A DNA stretch of 53,534 bases, taken from NCBI GenBank assembly GCA_026990595.1, contig JALXCZ010000029.1, positions 1-53,534 of the forward strand. The letters run 5' to 3'. Below are positions 15,889 to 24,444 of the stretch, in pieces. How positions within the stretch are numbered: position 1 is the stretch's first letter; each line of letters begins with the position of its first letter. The notes beneath the pieces are model-generated. The model was not told the origin of the DNA. It saw only the letters and a program-made list of their open reading frames with translations, and made no database searches. The DNA is from Sulfurovum sp. (GTDB lineage Bacteria; Campylobacterota; Campylobacteria; Campylobacterales; Sulfurovaceae). Made by a program: the position numbers and the translations under genes.

Positions 15889-16782
15889 TTAAGCTCCTAC
15901 AACTTTATATTTTTTCATCACTTCTTCTATTTTTTTCATATTCCCACTGTTAGGTGCTACCAATGGCAGTCTGTATTCCAATGTACCTATAAGACCGGCA
16001 ATATACATGGCAGCTTTGATCGGAATAGGATTGCTCTCACAGAACATGACTTTATTAATAGCAAAAAGATCATCGTTGATGGCTTTTGCTGTTTTAAAAT
16101 CACCTTTCAGTGCGGCATGTGCTAAATTAGCTTTCATATCTGGTAGAAGGTTGGATGTCACTGAAGTGATTCCTTTCCCCCCACTTGCCAAAATGGGAAA
16201 GTCAATAGCATCATCCCCTGAAAAAACGTAAAGATCAGGCACTTTGGCCAAAAGTTCGACAGTTCTTTCTATAGAGCCTGTTGCCTCTTTGATACCCATG
16301 ATGTTTTCTACATCATCAAAAAGTCTTTTGACAGTGTCAGGTAAGATGTCAACCCCAGTACGTCCAGGTACATTGTAAAGCATAAAAGGTACCTTCACCG
16401 CTGATGCTATGGCTTTATAATGCTGGTAAAGACCTTCCTGGCTAGGTTTGTTGTAGTAGGGGCTTACAGAGAATAGAGCATCTACACCACATGCTTCTGC
16501 ATGCTTGGCGATGTCTATGGCTTCATGTGTGGCGTTTGAGCCAGCACCTGCCAGTACTTTTGTGTTTGTACCTTTACAAACCTCTACAGCAATTTCTATA
16601 CATCTTTTATGCTCATCATGGCTCAGTGTTGCGGACTCTCCGGTAGTCCCTACAGGACAGACAGCATCGATACCATTGTCTATCTGTCTTTGGATGAGTG
16701 TGGCAAAGGTTGCCTCATCTAAAGTACCGTTTTTAAACGGAGTGATCAGTGCAGTAGTAGCACCTGTAATGTAATTATTCAT
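15889..16782 (-). CDS. dapA: 4-hydroxy-tetrahydrodipicolinate synthase
   Basis: 297 residues, normal for DapA. Seen are the GTTGESATLSHDEH block (about 45-58), Tyr in PFMLYNVPGRTG (about 131-142) and the Schiff-base lysine in NIMGIKEATGS (about 160). It condenses pyruvate with aspartate semialdehyde, the first step to meso-diaminopimelate and lysine, serving peptidoglycan and protein synthesis. It is encoded between the M16 protease and FabL-like genes with gaps of 15 and 1 base, indicating one transcript. Confidence 0.95.
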   Translation of the reverse strand: MNNYITGATTALITPFKNGTLDEATFATLIQRQIDNGIDAVCPVGTTGESATLSHDEHKRCIEIAVEVCKGTNTKVLAGAGSNATHEAIDIAKHAEACGVDALFSVSPYYNKPSQEGLYQHYKAIASAVKVPFMLYNVPGRTGVDILPDTVKRLFDDVENIMGIKEATGSIERTVELLAKVPDLYVFSGDDAIDFPILASGGKGITSVTSNLLPDMKANLAHAALKGDFKTAKAINDDLFAINKVMFCESNPIPIKAAMYIAGLIGTLEYRLPLVAPNSGNMKKIEEVMKKYKVVGA

Positions 16783-16797
16783 TCTAAGTTTCCTAAT

Positions 16798-18105
16798 TTA
16801 GTTACTTTTTTTCAAGATCACAGTGGTTGAAAAATTGTGATCAAAATACTTTTTAGCCACACGGCTAATATCTTTGAGTGTAATTTTATCTAATTTCTCT
16901 TCATATTCAAGTAAAGGCTGAATATTTCCTTTTGCAAAATAGTCTCCATAAAGTCCTGCAACAGAGCTTGAACTCTCTAAAGAGTAAATAAATTCTGCTT
17001 TAGTATTGATCTTTACCTTGTCAAGTTCAGCTTGTGTTACGTCACCGTTTTTAATTTTTTCCAATTCTAAAAGAATCTCTTTTTCGACATTTTCCGGTGT
17101 AACTCCAGGAGCACAAAGTGCCATAATAAGAAAAACACCGGGATCTTTCATTTCCATATTATATCCGTATATCTGGTTTACAAGATGTTTTTCATGTATG
17201 AGTGTTTTCTCAAAACGGCTGCTTTTCCCACTGCTTAAAATATGACTTATTGCAGAAAGTACCACCTGATCATCATCTTCAAAATTTGGGATAGAGTAGG
17301 TCATTGCAATGGTATCGACTTTATTGCTTTCTTTGTGCAAGATGGCACGTTTACTACCGTCTACTTTAGGTTCTACTGCATGTACTTTTGGTATTTTATG
17401 TTCATTTTTTATGGTTCCAAAATATTTTTCAGCCTCCTTGAAAACAAGTTGGGGATCAATATCTCCTGCAACTACCAGAACAGCATTGTTTGGTTGGTAA
17501 TAGGTATGGTAAAATTTTCTAATATCTTCAATCTTCCAACTTTGGATATCTTCCATAAAACCAATAGGAAGCCAATGGTAAGGATGGTAAGTGAAGTGTG
17601 TATTGAATATCCTGAAGTAAAGATATCCCATAGGATTGTTGTCTGTTCTAAGCCTTCTCTCTTCCGCGACAACATTACGCTCTTTTTGGAACTCTACCTC
17701 TGTCAGTTTGAGATTATGCATGAGTTCTGCAAAGAGATCAAAAGTCATACTTAGGTTTTTGCTGGCTGTTTTAATGAAATAGTGTGTTTTATCAAAACCG
17801 GTTGCAGCATTATTGACACCGCCCTTACTTTTGACGATCACATCAAATTCACCTTCTTTAAGCTTTTTGGTCGATTTAAAACTGAGGTGTTCAAGCATGT
17901 GTGCCATACCGCTTTTACCCATAACTTCATTTCTACTGCCTACTTTGTAGTAGATATCTGTAGTAATGACTCCGGAGTCATTATCCATAGGAATAACAAC
18001 AATTTGTAATCCGTTCTCTAATGTTTTCGTAAAATGTTCTGGTAGTGAATTTGCCATTAATGTTCCTGTTAATAGTAAGCATGAAATTAAAATATTTTTC
18101 AACAC
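16798..18105 (-). CDS. M16-family zinc metalloprotease, exported
   Basis: 435 residues with an N-terminal export segment (about 1-19). The inverted zinc motif H-x2-E-H is at 69-73 (HMLEH). The distal acidic ligand lies in the RNVVAEERRLRTDN helix about 75 residues on. The remainder has the paired M16 domains (pitrilysin/processing-peptidase type). It probably degrades peptides in the periplasm. Conserved neighbours pyrD and dapA match the C. jejuni order from memory (Cj0804-Cj0806). A single ~50 kDa M16 unit would be expected to act as a dimer. Confidence 0.85.
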   Translation of the reverse strand: MLKNILISCLLLTGTLMANSLPEHFTKTLENGLQIVVIPMDNDSGVITTDIYYKVGSRNEVMGKSGMAHMLEHLSFKSTKKLKEGEFDVIVKSKGGVNNAATGFDKTHYFIKTASKNLSMTFDLFAELMHNLKLTEVEFQKERNVVAEERRLRTDNNPMGYLYFRIFNTHFTYHPYHWLPIGFMEDIQSWKIEDIRKFYHTYYQPNNAVLVVAGDIDPQLVFKEAEKYFGTIKNEHKIPKVHAVEPKVDGSKRAILHKESNKVDTIAMTYSIPNFEDDDQVVLSAISHILSSGKSSRFEKTLIHEKHLVNQIYGYNMEMKDPGVFLIMALCAPGVTPENVEKEILLELEKIKNGDVTQAELDKVKINTKAEFIYSLESSSSVAGLYGDYFAKGNIQPLLEYEEKLDKITLKDISRVAKKYFDHNFSTTVILKKSN

Positions 18106-18175
18106 TTCTTTCCTTTTATTCTTGGGTCAATAGTATCGACCATTTATTTATATACAGATACCTGGTGGTACTTTA

Positions 18176-19246
18176 CTATTTCCAATCTGCTCCGATAGCT
18201 TCCGAAATATGAGTGTAACCATCTTTCTTTAATAATACAATAATCCCTTCGTTAATCTCTTTAATAAGTGTAGGACCCTTGTAGACCAGCATAGAGTAAA
18301 CTTGCACCAGTGAGGCACCGGCTTTAATGCGTCTGTAAGCCTCTTCTGCTGAATCTATACCACCGACTGAGATAAGTATGGTCTTGCCATAAAGTGCCTT
18401 ACCTATGGCTTCAAAAAGCCGATAAGACTTTTCTGTAAGCAGCGCACCGCTGATACCGCCAAAATCTTTTTTGCGAGGACTGTCTGTCAGCGAATAGTCA
18501 ATGGTTGTGTTGGTAGCGATGATCCCTGCTGCTCCTGCATTTACTGCTGTATGACAAAGATCAATGGCATCCTGTATTTCCATGTCAGGAGCGATCTTAA
18601 GAAAAACAGGTTGATCCGTAATACGCTTTGCCAATGCGAAGATCGCTTTGATAAAATGTTCATTTTGCAGATCTCTAAGACCCGGAGTATTAGGGGAAGA
18701 GATGTTGATGACAATGTAATCCCCGTAGTTTTTAAATGCTTTAAAGAGTGTTTCGTAATCATTTAGTGCTTCATTTTCAGGCGTTATTTTGTTTTTACCG
18801 ATATTGATACCGACAGGGTAGTCAAAAAAGTAAAGTCTCTTGAGTTGTTGAAGCATGTAGTGGCTTCCCTTATTGTTAAAGCCCATGGCATTTTGGATAG
18901 AGTTGTCTTCAATGAGTCTAAAAAGTCTGGGTTTTACATTACCTGGTTGTGGTTTGGGTGTTACTGTGCCTATTTCTGTAAATCCAAAACCAAGTGCAGG
19001 CATGGCAATGATATACTGCCCATTCTTGTCAAAGCCTGCACCAAGTCCAACAGGGTTTTTGAAAGTACGACAAAAAAAGCTTTGTTCAAGAACAGGGTCT
19101 TCTACAAAATAGTGTTTGGTTAAATATTTTTGTAAAGGTGGACAGTAGGAAACGGCTTTTAACCCTAATCCAGCCAGGGTATGTGCTGTTTCAGGGTCAA
19201 GTTTAAAAAGTAATTTTTTGAGGGTTTGGTAAGAAAAAAAAGACAC
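18176..19246 (-). CDS. pyrD: Dihydroorotate dehydrogenase (quinone), class 2
   Basis: 356 residues. The N-terminal extension (about 1-45, FFSYQTLKKLLFKLDPETAH) is the membrane/quinone-binding helix pair of class 2 enzymes. FMN-site blocks follow: KNPVGLGAGFDKNG, NAMGFNNKG, INISSPNTPGLRDLQ (with the catalytic Ser region), FLKIAPD and ISVGGIDSAEEA. It oxidises dihydroorotate to orotate and passes electrons to quinone. It is followed closely by the M16 protease gene. Confidence 0.95.
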   Translation of the reverse strand: MSFFSYQTLKKLLFKLDPETAHTLAGLGLKAVSYCPPLQKYLTKHYFVEDPVLEQSFFCRTFKNPVGLGAGFDKNGQYIIAMPALGFGFTEIGTVTPKPQPGNVKPRLFRLIEDNSIQNAMGFNNKGSHYMLQQLKRLYFFDYPVGINIGKNKITPENEALNDYETLFKAFKNYGDYIVINISSPNTPGLRDLQNEHFIKAIFALAKRITDQPVFLKIAPDMEIQDAIDLCHTAVNAGAAGIIATNTTIDYSLTDSPRKKDFGGISGALLTEKSYRLFEAIGKALYGKTILISVGGIDSAEEAYRRIKAGASLVQVYSMLVYKGPTLIKEINEGIIVLLKKDGYTHISEAIGADWK

Positions 19247-19286
19247 GATAATCTCCGTAATAAATTACAAAGATTATAGCTAAAAG

Positions 19287-19772
19287 TCAATAAAAGTAGT
19301 GTAAGGCGAGTGTTCCGCCCTGGATATTATCCAAGGTGTCAAATTCTTCAACTTTATAGTAATGGTAACTGAGATCAGCATCTATTTTGTCTGTTGCATA
19401 GATGATAAGTCCCAAATCCCCTCCATAAAAATATCCGCGGGTATCTGTCAAACTGCTGTCTTCATATTTTACAGTTCCCAAACTAAAGCCTAAGTAGGGT
19501 CTTACTTTAGGAGTTCCGAACATTTCATCCATGAGTATTTTATCGATCTCCAGAGCAAAACTTTTGTAGCTGCTGTTTCCAAAATAGCTAAACATAGTAC
19601 GCCAGTCAACGGTTTGTTTACCATATCTTATTCCTAAAGTTGTTTCATTATTGCTGTGTGCAATATCAATACTCTGCGTAGAGACAGTAACACCTAAAAA
19701 AGGAAACTCTTCGGTCTCTTGGGCAAAGAGAGAGCTAAAAAGAAGTGAAAAGAGAACAAGTATTCTCGACAT
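19287..19772 (-). CDS. Small outer-membrane beta-barrel protein under c-di-GMP riboswitch
   Basis: 161 residues: signal peptide (about 1-17, LLFSSLFAQ), then alternating strands (ETTLGIRYGKQTVDWRTMFSY, KVRPYLGFSLGTVKYED, GLIIYATDKIDADLSYHYYK) and a C-terminal GTLALHYFY with terminal aromatic residue, as expected of an outer-membrane barrel. No named family recognised. The leader contains a c-di-GMP-I riboswitch (about 19797-19865), so expression is expected to respond to the second messenger governing biofilm and motility. The start is supported by GGAG 8 bases upstream. It sits between msbA and pyrD, which are adjacent in Campylobacter. Confidence 0.65.
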   Translation of the reverse strand: MSRILVLFSLLFSSLFAQETEEFPFLGVTVSTQSIDIAHSNNETTLGIRYGKQTVDWRTMFSYFGNSSYKSFALEIDKILMDEMFGTPKVRPYLGFSLGTVKYEDSSLTDTRGYFYGGDLGLIIYATDKIDADLSYHYYKVEEFDTLDNIQGGTLALHYFY

Positions 19773-19796
19773 GGGGTATCTCCAAAATAAAATAAA

Positions 19797-19865
19797 TAAT
19801 GTAACCCGGCTGACTTAAGTAAGTCCCGTGGCTTTCTGTCCCATCTTTACAAATGGTTTAGCAAT
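19797..19865 (-). ncRNA. Cyclic di-GMP-I (GEMM) riboswitch
   Basis: On the minus strand the order is GCTAAACC, GATGGGAC, AGAAAGCCACGGGAC, a short hairpin loop, then CAGCCGGGTTAC. These are the conserved GEMM-I blocks: the tetraloop-receptor helix with AAACC, the GAAAGCCACGG ligand-binding core, and CCGGGTTRC closing the second helix. It lies about 25 bases upstream of the 161-residue outer-membrane protein gene in the same direction. Whether c-di-GMP turns expression on or off is not decided by the sequence. Confidence 0.9.
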
Positions 19866-19914
19866 ATAAACAGTATCATATCTTTATTTGTGTTAAGAAA
19901 ATCTTACTGTGTTA

Positions 19915-21618
19915 TTATAATTTTTTTGCTAATTGCCTATATGTCCCACACTCCTGTAATAGAGAATAATGGGTGCCCTGACAGATGATCTCTCCTTCTT
20001 TAAAGACCAATATCGTATCGGCGTCTTTAATCGTACTAAGTCTATGGGCAACAGTGAATGTGATCATTTCTGATTTAAGTGCATGTAGGGCTTTCTGTAT
20101 GAGTGCTTCACTTTTGTTATCAAGCGCAGACGTGGCTTCGTCAAGTATGAGTATATCAGGATTTTTGTAGAGTGCACGTGCCAAGGCTATACGTTGTCTC
20201 TGCCCTCCAGAAAGGTTGTCTCCACTTTCAGATAAGACAGTATGGATACCATTATCCAATTTTTCAATAAACTCCATAGCATAGGCTTTTTCTAGTGCTT
20301 GTTGTACACGATTTTCATCTATCTCTTTAGCATAAGCAACATTGGCTGCGATGGTGTCGTTAAAAATGTAAATACGCTGCGTTACATATGCTATTTTTTT
20401 GTGAAGTGAAGGCAGTGTAAAACTTCTATAATTTTGATCATTGATAAGGATATCGCCACTACTAGGGTCATAAAAACGTACGAGTAGATTGACCAATGAA
20501 CTTTTACCTGCCCCTGAGTCACCTACCAATGCGACGGATTCACCTTTTTTAACTTCAAGCTGAATATTTTTCAGTGCAGGTGTGTCACCATAATATAAGG
20601 AAATATTGTCAAGTGTTATACTTTCAATGGTGTTTTGAAGTTCTTTTTCTCCAGAAACTATCTCCGGTTTTGTGTTTAATAGTTCATGCATACGTGTATT
20701 GGCGGTGATGGCATCTTGTGCTTTGTTATAAAGAGAGGAGAGACGCTTGATAGGGGTATAGAGCATAAAAAGTGCTGTAGCAAAGGCAAAGAATGCACCT
20801 ACTGTCATATGCTCATCAATGACTTCTTTCCCTCCAATATAGATAACCATACCGATGGCCACAGCACCCAGTATTTCCATAATAGGTGAGGTCAGGGCAT
20901 TGGTTTTGATCTGTTTCATAATGAATTTAAAGACATTTTGGTTTTCTGCTTCAAAACGTTTTTGCTCATAGATTTGTGAAGAATTGGATTTAATCACTTC
21001 AATGTTAGATAAAATTTCTCCCAGTCTTGTAGTCATGTCAGCAGTACTTTCTTGTGAAAGTTTGGAATATTTACGCATTTTCTTTGCCAGAAGTGTCAAT
21101 GGGAAAATAGCCAATGGCATGATAATAAGAAAATAAAAAGAGAGCTTTGGACTTTCATAAATAACGTAGCCTGTGAGGGCAAGTACAGTGAGGGTTTCTC
21201 GTATGAGATCAGGAATGATATTTGCTACAACAACTTGTATACGTGTAATGTCATTGGTGACACGAGAGAGGATCTCCCCTGTATGGATAGTTTTAAAAAA
21301 GTCCATATCCATGTAGGTTAAATGTGAGACAAGTCTGTCACGTAGTTTTCGGACAACATCCTGACCTATGTATGATGTGTAATAAGTTTGTATATAGCCA
21401 CCTATACCTTTAAGGGCAAAAACACCAACCAAAAGAAAAGGCATAAGTGTTAACATTTGTGTATCTTTGTTTATAAAAACATCATCAAGTACAGGTTTAA
21501 TAAGCTGTGCTGTACCTGCCGTACCTACAGCAACAGCTATCATTCCTAGGATTGCAAAGAAGAACTGTTTTTTGTAACCGATGAGGTAAGGCAGATACTG
21601 TTTTAAGAGGTTTTTCAT
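19915..21618 (-). CDS. msbA: Lipid A export ABC transporter MsbA-like
   Basis: 567 residues: six-helix export domain (about 1-310) fused to an ABC ATPase with Walker A GDSGAGKSS (about 365), signature LSGGQRQRIALARAL, Walker B ILILDEATSALD and H-loop VAHRLSTI. A half-transporter that dimerises and flips lipid A-core across the inner membrane. The family (MsbA versus other exporters) is supported by the conserved position beside cysS as in Campylobacter. It begins 2 bases after the cysS stop, so translational coupling is likely. Confidence 0.88.
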   Translation of the reverse strand: MKNLLKQYLPYLIGYKKQFFFAILGMIAVAVGTAGTAQLIKPVLDDVFINKDTQMLTLMPFLLVGVFALKGIGGYIQTYYTSYIGQDVVRKLRDRLVSHLTYMDMDFFKTIHTGEILSRVTNDITRIQVVVANIIPDLIRETLTVLALTGYVIYESPKLSFYFLIIMPLAIFPLTLLAKKMRKYSKLSQESTADMTTRLGEILSNIEVIKSNSSQIYEQKRFEAENQNVFKFIMKQIKTNALTSPIMEILGAVAIGMVIYIGGKEVIDEHMTVGAFFAFATALFMLYTPIKRLSSLYNKAQDAITANTRMHELLNTKPEIVSGEKELQNTIESITLDNISLYYGDTPALKNIQLEVKKGESVALVGDSGAGKSSLVNLLVRFYDPSSGDILINDQNYRSFTLPSLHKKIAYVTQRIYIFNDTIAANVAYAKEIDENRVQQALEKAYAMEFIEKLDNGIHTVLSESGDNLSGGQRQRIALARALYKNPDILILDEATSALDNKSEALIQKALHALKSEMITFTVAHRLSTIKDADTILVFKEGEIICQGTHYSLLQECGTYRQLAKKL

Positions 21619-21620
21619 GA

Positions 21621-23021
21621 TCAGATCTTTTCCCAGACAGTACCGTCTGCAGTATCCATAAGGGAGATTCCCATTGCTATAAGTTCATCACGTATGGTAT
21701 CAGAACGTATAAAATCTTTTGTTTTTTTAGCTTCAATACGTTCAGCCACCAATACTTCTATTTTTTCTTTTAGTGCATCGTCTACACCGATTTGAAAGTA
21801 AGAGAAAGGCTCTTTACCTCCAAAGCCCAAAAGTGTTTCCATGAATTCTATATTTGCAATGGTCTCTTTTTTTAAACTTTTATCTTTGGGATTTGCATCT
21901 AAGGTATCATTGGTGTTTGCTATCATCTCGTCTATAACAGCAAGAGCCGTAGAGATATTGAGATCATCGCTCATTGCATCAAGGAGTACCTGTTTAAAAT
22001 TTTTATTGACCATTGAGCCTTTCCCAGGACTGACACGCTTTTTAAGCCTATAGAGTTTATCCAGTCTTTTTTTCGCTGTAAGCAGATCCTCTTCGTTGAA
22101 GTTAAAGTCATTTCTGTAGTGTACAGAGTTGAGGTAGTAGCGCAGTACTTCCCCGTCATAGACTTTGAGTGCATCTTTGAGAAAGAAACTGTTTCCCAAA
22201 GATTTACTCATCTTCTCTCCGTCTATCTGTACAAAACCGTTATGCATCCAGTATTTGGCAAGTTCATGCCCTGTGGCACAACGACTCTGTGCTGCTTCAT
22301 TTTCATGATGTGGAAAGAGCAGGTCTGCCCCGCCTCCGTGGATGTCTATACTGTACTCCTCTGTCCCTTTGAAGTATTTTTCTATCATGGCGGAACACTC
22401 TATATGCCAGCCGGGACGACCTTTGCTGAAAGGGGTATTAAAGCAGATATCCTCTTCGCCTTTACATGCTTTCCAGAGAGCAAAATCTTTAGGATTTCTT
22501 TTTTCAGAAATATGTTCCACACGACTTTGTGTCTCTTCATCGTCAGCTACACGGTGTGAGATCTCTCCATAATGCGTATCTTTAGATGTGTCAAAATAGA
22601 CATCCCCGTTGTTGACTATATAGGCACAATCTTTATCTATGAGCTTCTGTATCATTGACTCAATCGCCTGAAGTGATTCTGTAGCTTTTGGTTCTATATC
22701 GGCACGCTGTACACCCAAAGCCTGCATCTCATCAAGATAGCGTTCTATGTAAAAAGAGGTGATTTCCTCCATGCTTTTGCCGGTAGCTTCTACTTTTTTG
22801 ATGATCTTGTCATCAATATCGGTAAAGTTCTTTGCCATGGTGACTTTATAACCCAGTGCCTTGAGTATACGAGAGAGCAGGTCAAAAGCCAATGAACTAC
22901 GTGCATGACCTAAGTGTGCATCATCATAGACAGTAGGCCCACAGACATAAATGCTTGCTTCTCCTGCATGAATAGGTTCAAAAGGAACTTTTGTTTTTCT
23001 GACAGAATCATAGAGTTGCAT
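21621..23021 (-). CDS. cysS: Cysteinyl-tRNA synthetase
   Basis: 466 residues, standard for CysRS. The HIGH-equivalent is HLGH in GPTVYDDAHLGHARS (residues 29-43). Zinc ligands are in CGPTVY, HIECSAMIEKY and the HHENEAAQS block. KMSKS is at IDGEKMSKSLGN (about 263-274). It charges tRNA-Cys. It is the first gene of the cysS-msbA pair and is divergent from the riboswitch-controlled PAS gene. Confidence 0.97.
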   Translation of the reverse strand: MQLYDSVRKTKVPFEPIHAGEASIYVCGPTVYDDAHLGHARSSLAFDLLSRILKALGYKVTMAKNFTDIDDKIIKKVEATGKSMEEITSFYIERYLDEMQALGVQRADIEPKATESLQAIESMIQKLIDKDCAYIVNNGDVYFDTSKDTHYGEISHRVADDEETQSRVEHISEKRNPKDFALWKACKGEEDICFNTPFSKGRPGWHIECSAMIEKYFKGTEEYSIDIHGGGADLLFPHHENEAAQSRCATGHELAKYWMHNGFVQIDGEKMSKSLGNSFFLKDALKVYDGEVLRYYLNSVHYRNDFNFNEEDLLTAKKRLDKLYRLKKRVSPGKGSMVNKNFKQVLLDAMSDDLNISTALAVIDEMIANTNDTLDANPKDKSLKKETIANIEFMETLLGFGGKEPFSYFQIGVDDALKEKIEVLVAERIEAKKTKDFIRSDTIRDELIAMGISLMDTADGTVWEKI

Positions 23022-23088
23022 AGTATAGATAAACCTTTGATCATTAATAATGCTGTGATTATAGCTAAAGTTTGGTTAGGCTTGTTGT

Positions 23089-23117
23089 TTGACAATTTTT
23101 TGACATTTTTTATGTAT
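23089..23117 (+). promoter_or_regulatory. Candidate promoter for the riboswitch/PAS transcript
   Basis: TTGACA at 23089-23094 with TATGTA 16-17 bases later; the start of transcription would fall about 10 bases before the riboswitch. A second TTGACA at 23100 lacks a good -10. Moderate support only. Confidence 0.4.
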
Positions 23118-23131
23118 CATATGTTTTTTAT

Positions 23132-23201
23132 AAGCCAAACTTATCGTGAGGTAAGGACGGAAAGCCACGGGACTCTTGGTATTGAGTCAGCCGGGTTGCA
23201 T
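23132..23201 (+). ncRNA. Cyclic di-GMP-I (GEMM) riboswitch upstream of PAS gene
   Basis: Conserved GEMM-I blocks in order: AAGCCAAAC, GGTAAGGAC, GGAAAGCCACGGGACTC, a loop, GAGTCAGCCGGGTTGC. The core is nearly identical to the riboswitch at 19.8 kb. The PAS gene starts 33 bases later. GACTC in the second helix (23171-23175) can pair either with GAGTC at 23184-23188 or with GAGTC at 23224-23228, which overlaps the Shine-Dalgarno. This suggests translational control, an inference from a 5-bp complementarity. Confidence 0.92.
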
Positions 23202-23233
23202 TATGTAGATACATATCAACACGGAGTCAAAGT

Positions 23234-23755
23234 ATGAATAATCCTCTTATTATTATAAATACGATCACAGGGGAAAAGATATTTAAAAGTCTGCCGGTGA
23301 ATGAAGAAGTATTTTTTGACGGTGGTGTGATGATCACAGAAACAGATATCAACGGTATTATTACCTATGCAAACCGTAAATTCAGAGAGATGACCGGTTT
23401 TTCAAAGAGAGAGCTTATTGGCTCTCCACATAGTATCAATCGTCATCCTGATATGCCTAAAGGTGCATTTAGAGGGATGTGGAGGACGATCACAGACAAG
23501 AAAATATGGAGTGGATATATAAAGAATATGCGAAAAGACGGTAAATTTTACTGGGTGCAGGTATTTATTCAGCCTAAAGTAGATGAAGATAATACAATCA
23601 TAGGATATGCGGCTACCAGAAAAATAGCTACTCCAGAAGCAGTAAAAGAGATAGAGGAAATATATAATGAACTTCAGGGCGATGAACATATAGAACATAA
23701 GTTCTTCATGAGCGGAGAGGTCATCTACGGTGAAGAGATAGCAAGCCGTAGTTAG
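23234..23755 (+). CDS. CetB-like PAS-domain energy-taxis protein, c-di-GMP-riboswitch controlled
   Basis: 173 residues with a single PAS domain (about 30-140): ITETDINGIITYANRKFREM, TGFSKRELIGSPHSINRHPD, MPKGAFRGMWRTI, MRKDGKFYWV and IIGYAATRK. This is the Aer-type redox PAS, which in E. coli Aer binds FAD. There is no HAMP or MCP signalling domain, as in Campylobacter CetB/CetC, which work with a separate membrane receptor. No CetA-like partner is in the window. A near-duplicate follows at 23923. The c-di-GMP riboswitch in the leader links taxis sensing to the sessile/motile decision. Confidence 0.8.
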   Translation: MNNPLIIINTITGEKIFKSLPVNEEVFFDGGVMITETDINGIITYANRKFREMTGFSKRELIGSPHSINRHPDMPKGAFRGMWRTITDKKIWSGYIKNMRKDGKFYWVQVFIQPKVDEDNTIIGYAATRKIATPEAVKEIEEIYNELQGDEHIEHKFFMSGEVIYGEEIASRS

Positions 23756-23763
23756 ACTGTTCT

Positions 23764-23782
23764 ATATTGCAGTTAGCAATAT
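23764..23782 (+). terminator. Hairpin after first PAS gene
   Basis: ATATTGC-agtta-GCAATAT, a perfect 7-bp stem 8 bases after the stop. It has no strong T-run. It could partly separate the first PAS transcript from the second. Confidence 0.4.
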
Positions 23783-23786
23783 GTTG

Positions 23787-23815
23787 TTGACATACGTTTG
23801 CTATTTTTGTATTAT
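23787..23815 (+). promoter_or_regulatory. Strong sigma70-type promoter for the second PAS gene
   Basis: TTGACA (23787-23792), 17-bp spacer, TATTAT (23810-23815). This leaves a leader of roughly 100 bases before the ATG at 23923, in which no riboswitch core is visible. Confidence 0.65.
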
Positions 23816-23922
23816 GTATAAATTAAAGTCATTGATCATTTATAAAATAACAAATCATAAAGTCTTTTTTAATCTTAAAAAATAGTTGGATTAACTTTTG
23901 GATTACATAAAATAGGAAAACC

Positions 23923-24441
23923 ATGATGAACAATCCTCTTATCATAGAAAATACAATTACAGGTGAAAAAATATTTAAAAGTCAGCCGGTTGATGAAGAG
24001 GTGATTTTTGACGGTGGTGTAATGATCACTGAAACAGATACTCGAGGGATCATCACTTATGCAAATCGTAAATTCAGAGAAATGACAGGATTTAGTAAAG
24101 AAGAGCTTATCGGTTCTCCACATAGTATTAATCGTCATCCTGATATGCCTAAAGGTGCATTTAGGGGTATGTGGAAAATCATATCATCTAAAAAAAAGTG
24201 GCGTGGTTATGTAAAAAATATGAGAAAAGACGGTAAATTCTACTGGGTACTTGTCTATATTCAACCAAAACTTGATGAAAATGATAAGATTGTAGGTTTT
24301 ATAGCAGGCAGAAAAATAGCTTATCCTGAATCTATTGAAGAAGCAAGTGCATTATATGCGAAACTTCATGGCGATGAGCATATAGATGATAAGATTTTCA
24401 CAGATGACAGTTATGACAGTTACTTGAAAACAGGGAAATGA
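23923..24441 (+). CDS. CetB-like PAS-domain protein, tandem paralogue
   Basis: 172 residues and clearly a duplicate of the preceding PAS protein: the N-terminal NNPLII.NTITGEKIFKS segment and the block GSPHSINRHPDMPKGAFRGM are identical or nearly so. Differences gather in the C-terminal third (IIGYAATRK versus IVGFIAGRK) and the tail. It is expected to be a cytoplasmic redox/energy sensor acting with an MCP. Unlike its neighbour it has its own consensus promoter and no visible riboswitch, so the two copies may be expressed under different conditions. Its stop lies 3 bases from the convergent murJ stop. Confidence 0.8.
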   Translation: MMNNPLIIENTITGEKIFKSQPVDEEVIFDGGVMITETDTRGIITYANRKFREMTGFSKEELIGSPHSINRHPDMPKGAFRGMWKIISSKKKWRGYVKNMRKDGKFYWVLVYIQPKLDENDKIVGFIAGRKIAYPESIEEASALYAKLHGDEHIDDKIFTDDSYDSYLKTGK

Positions 24442-24444
24442 TTT

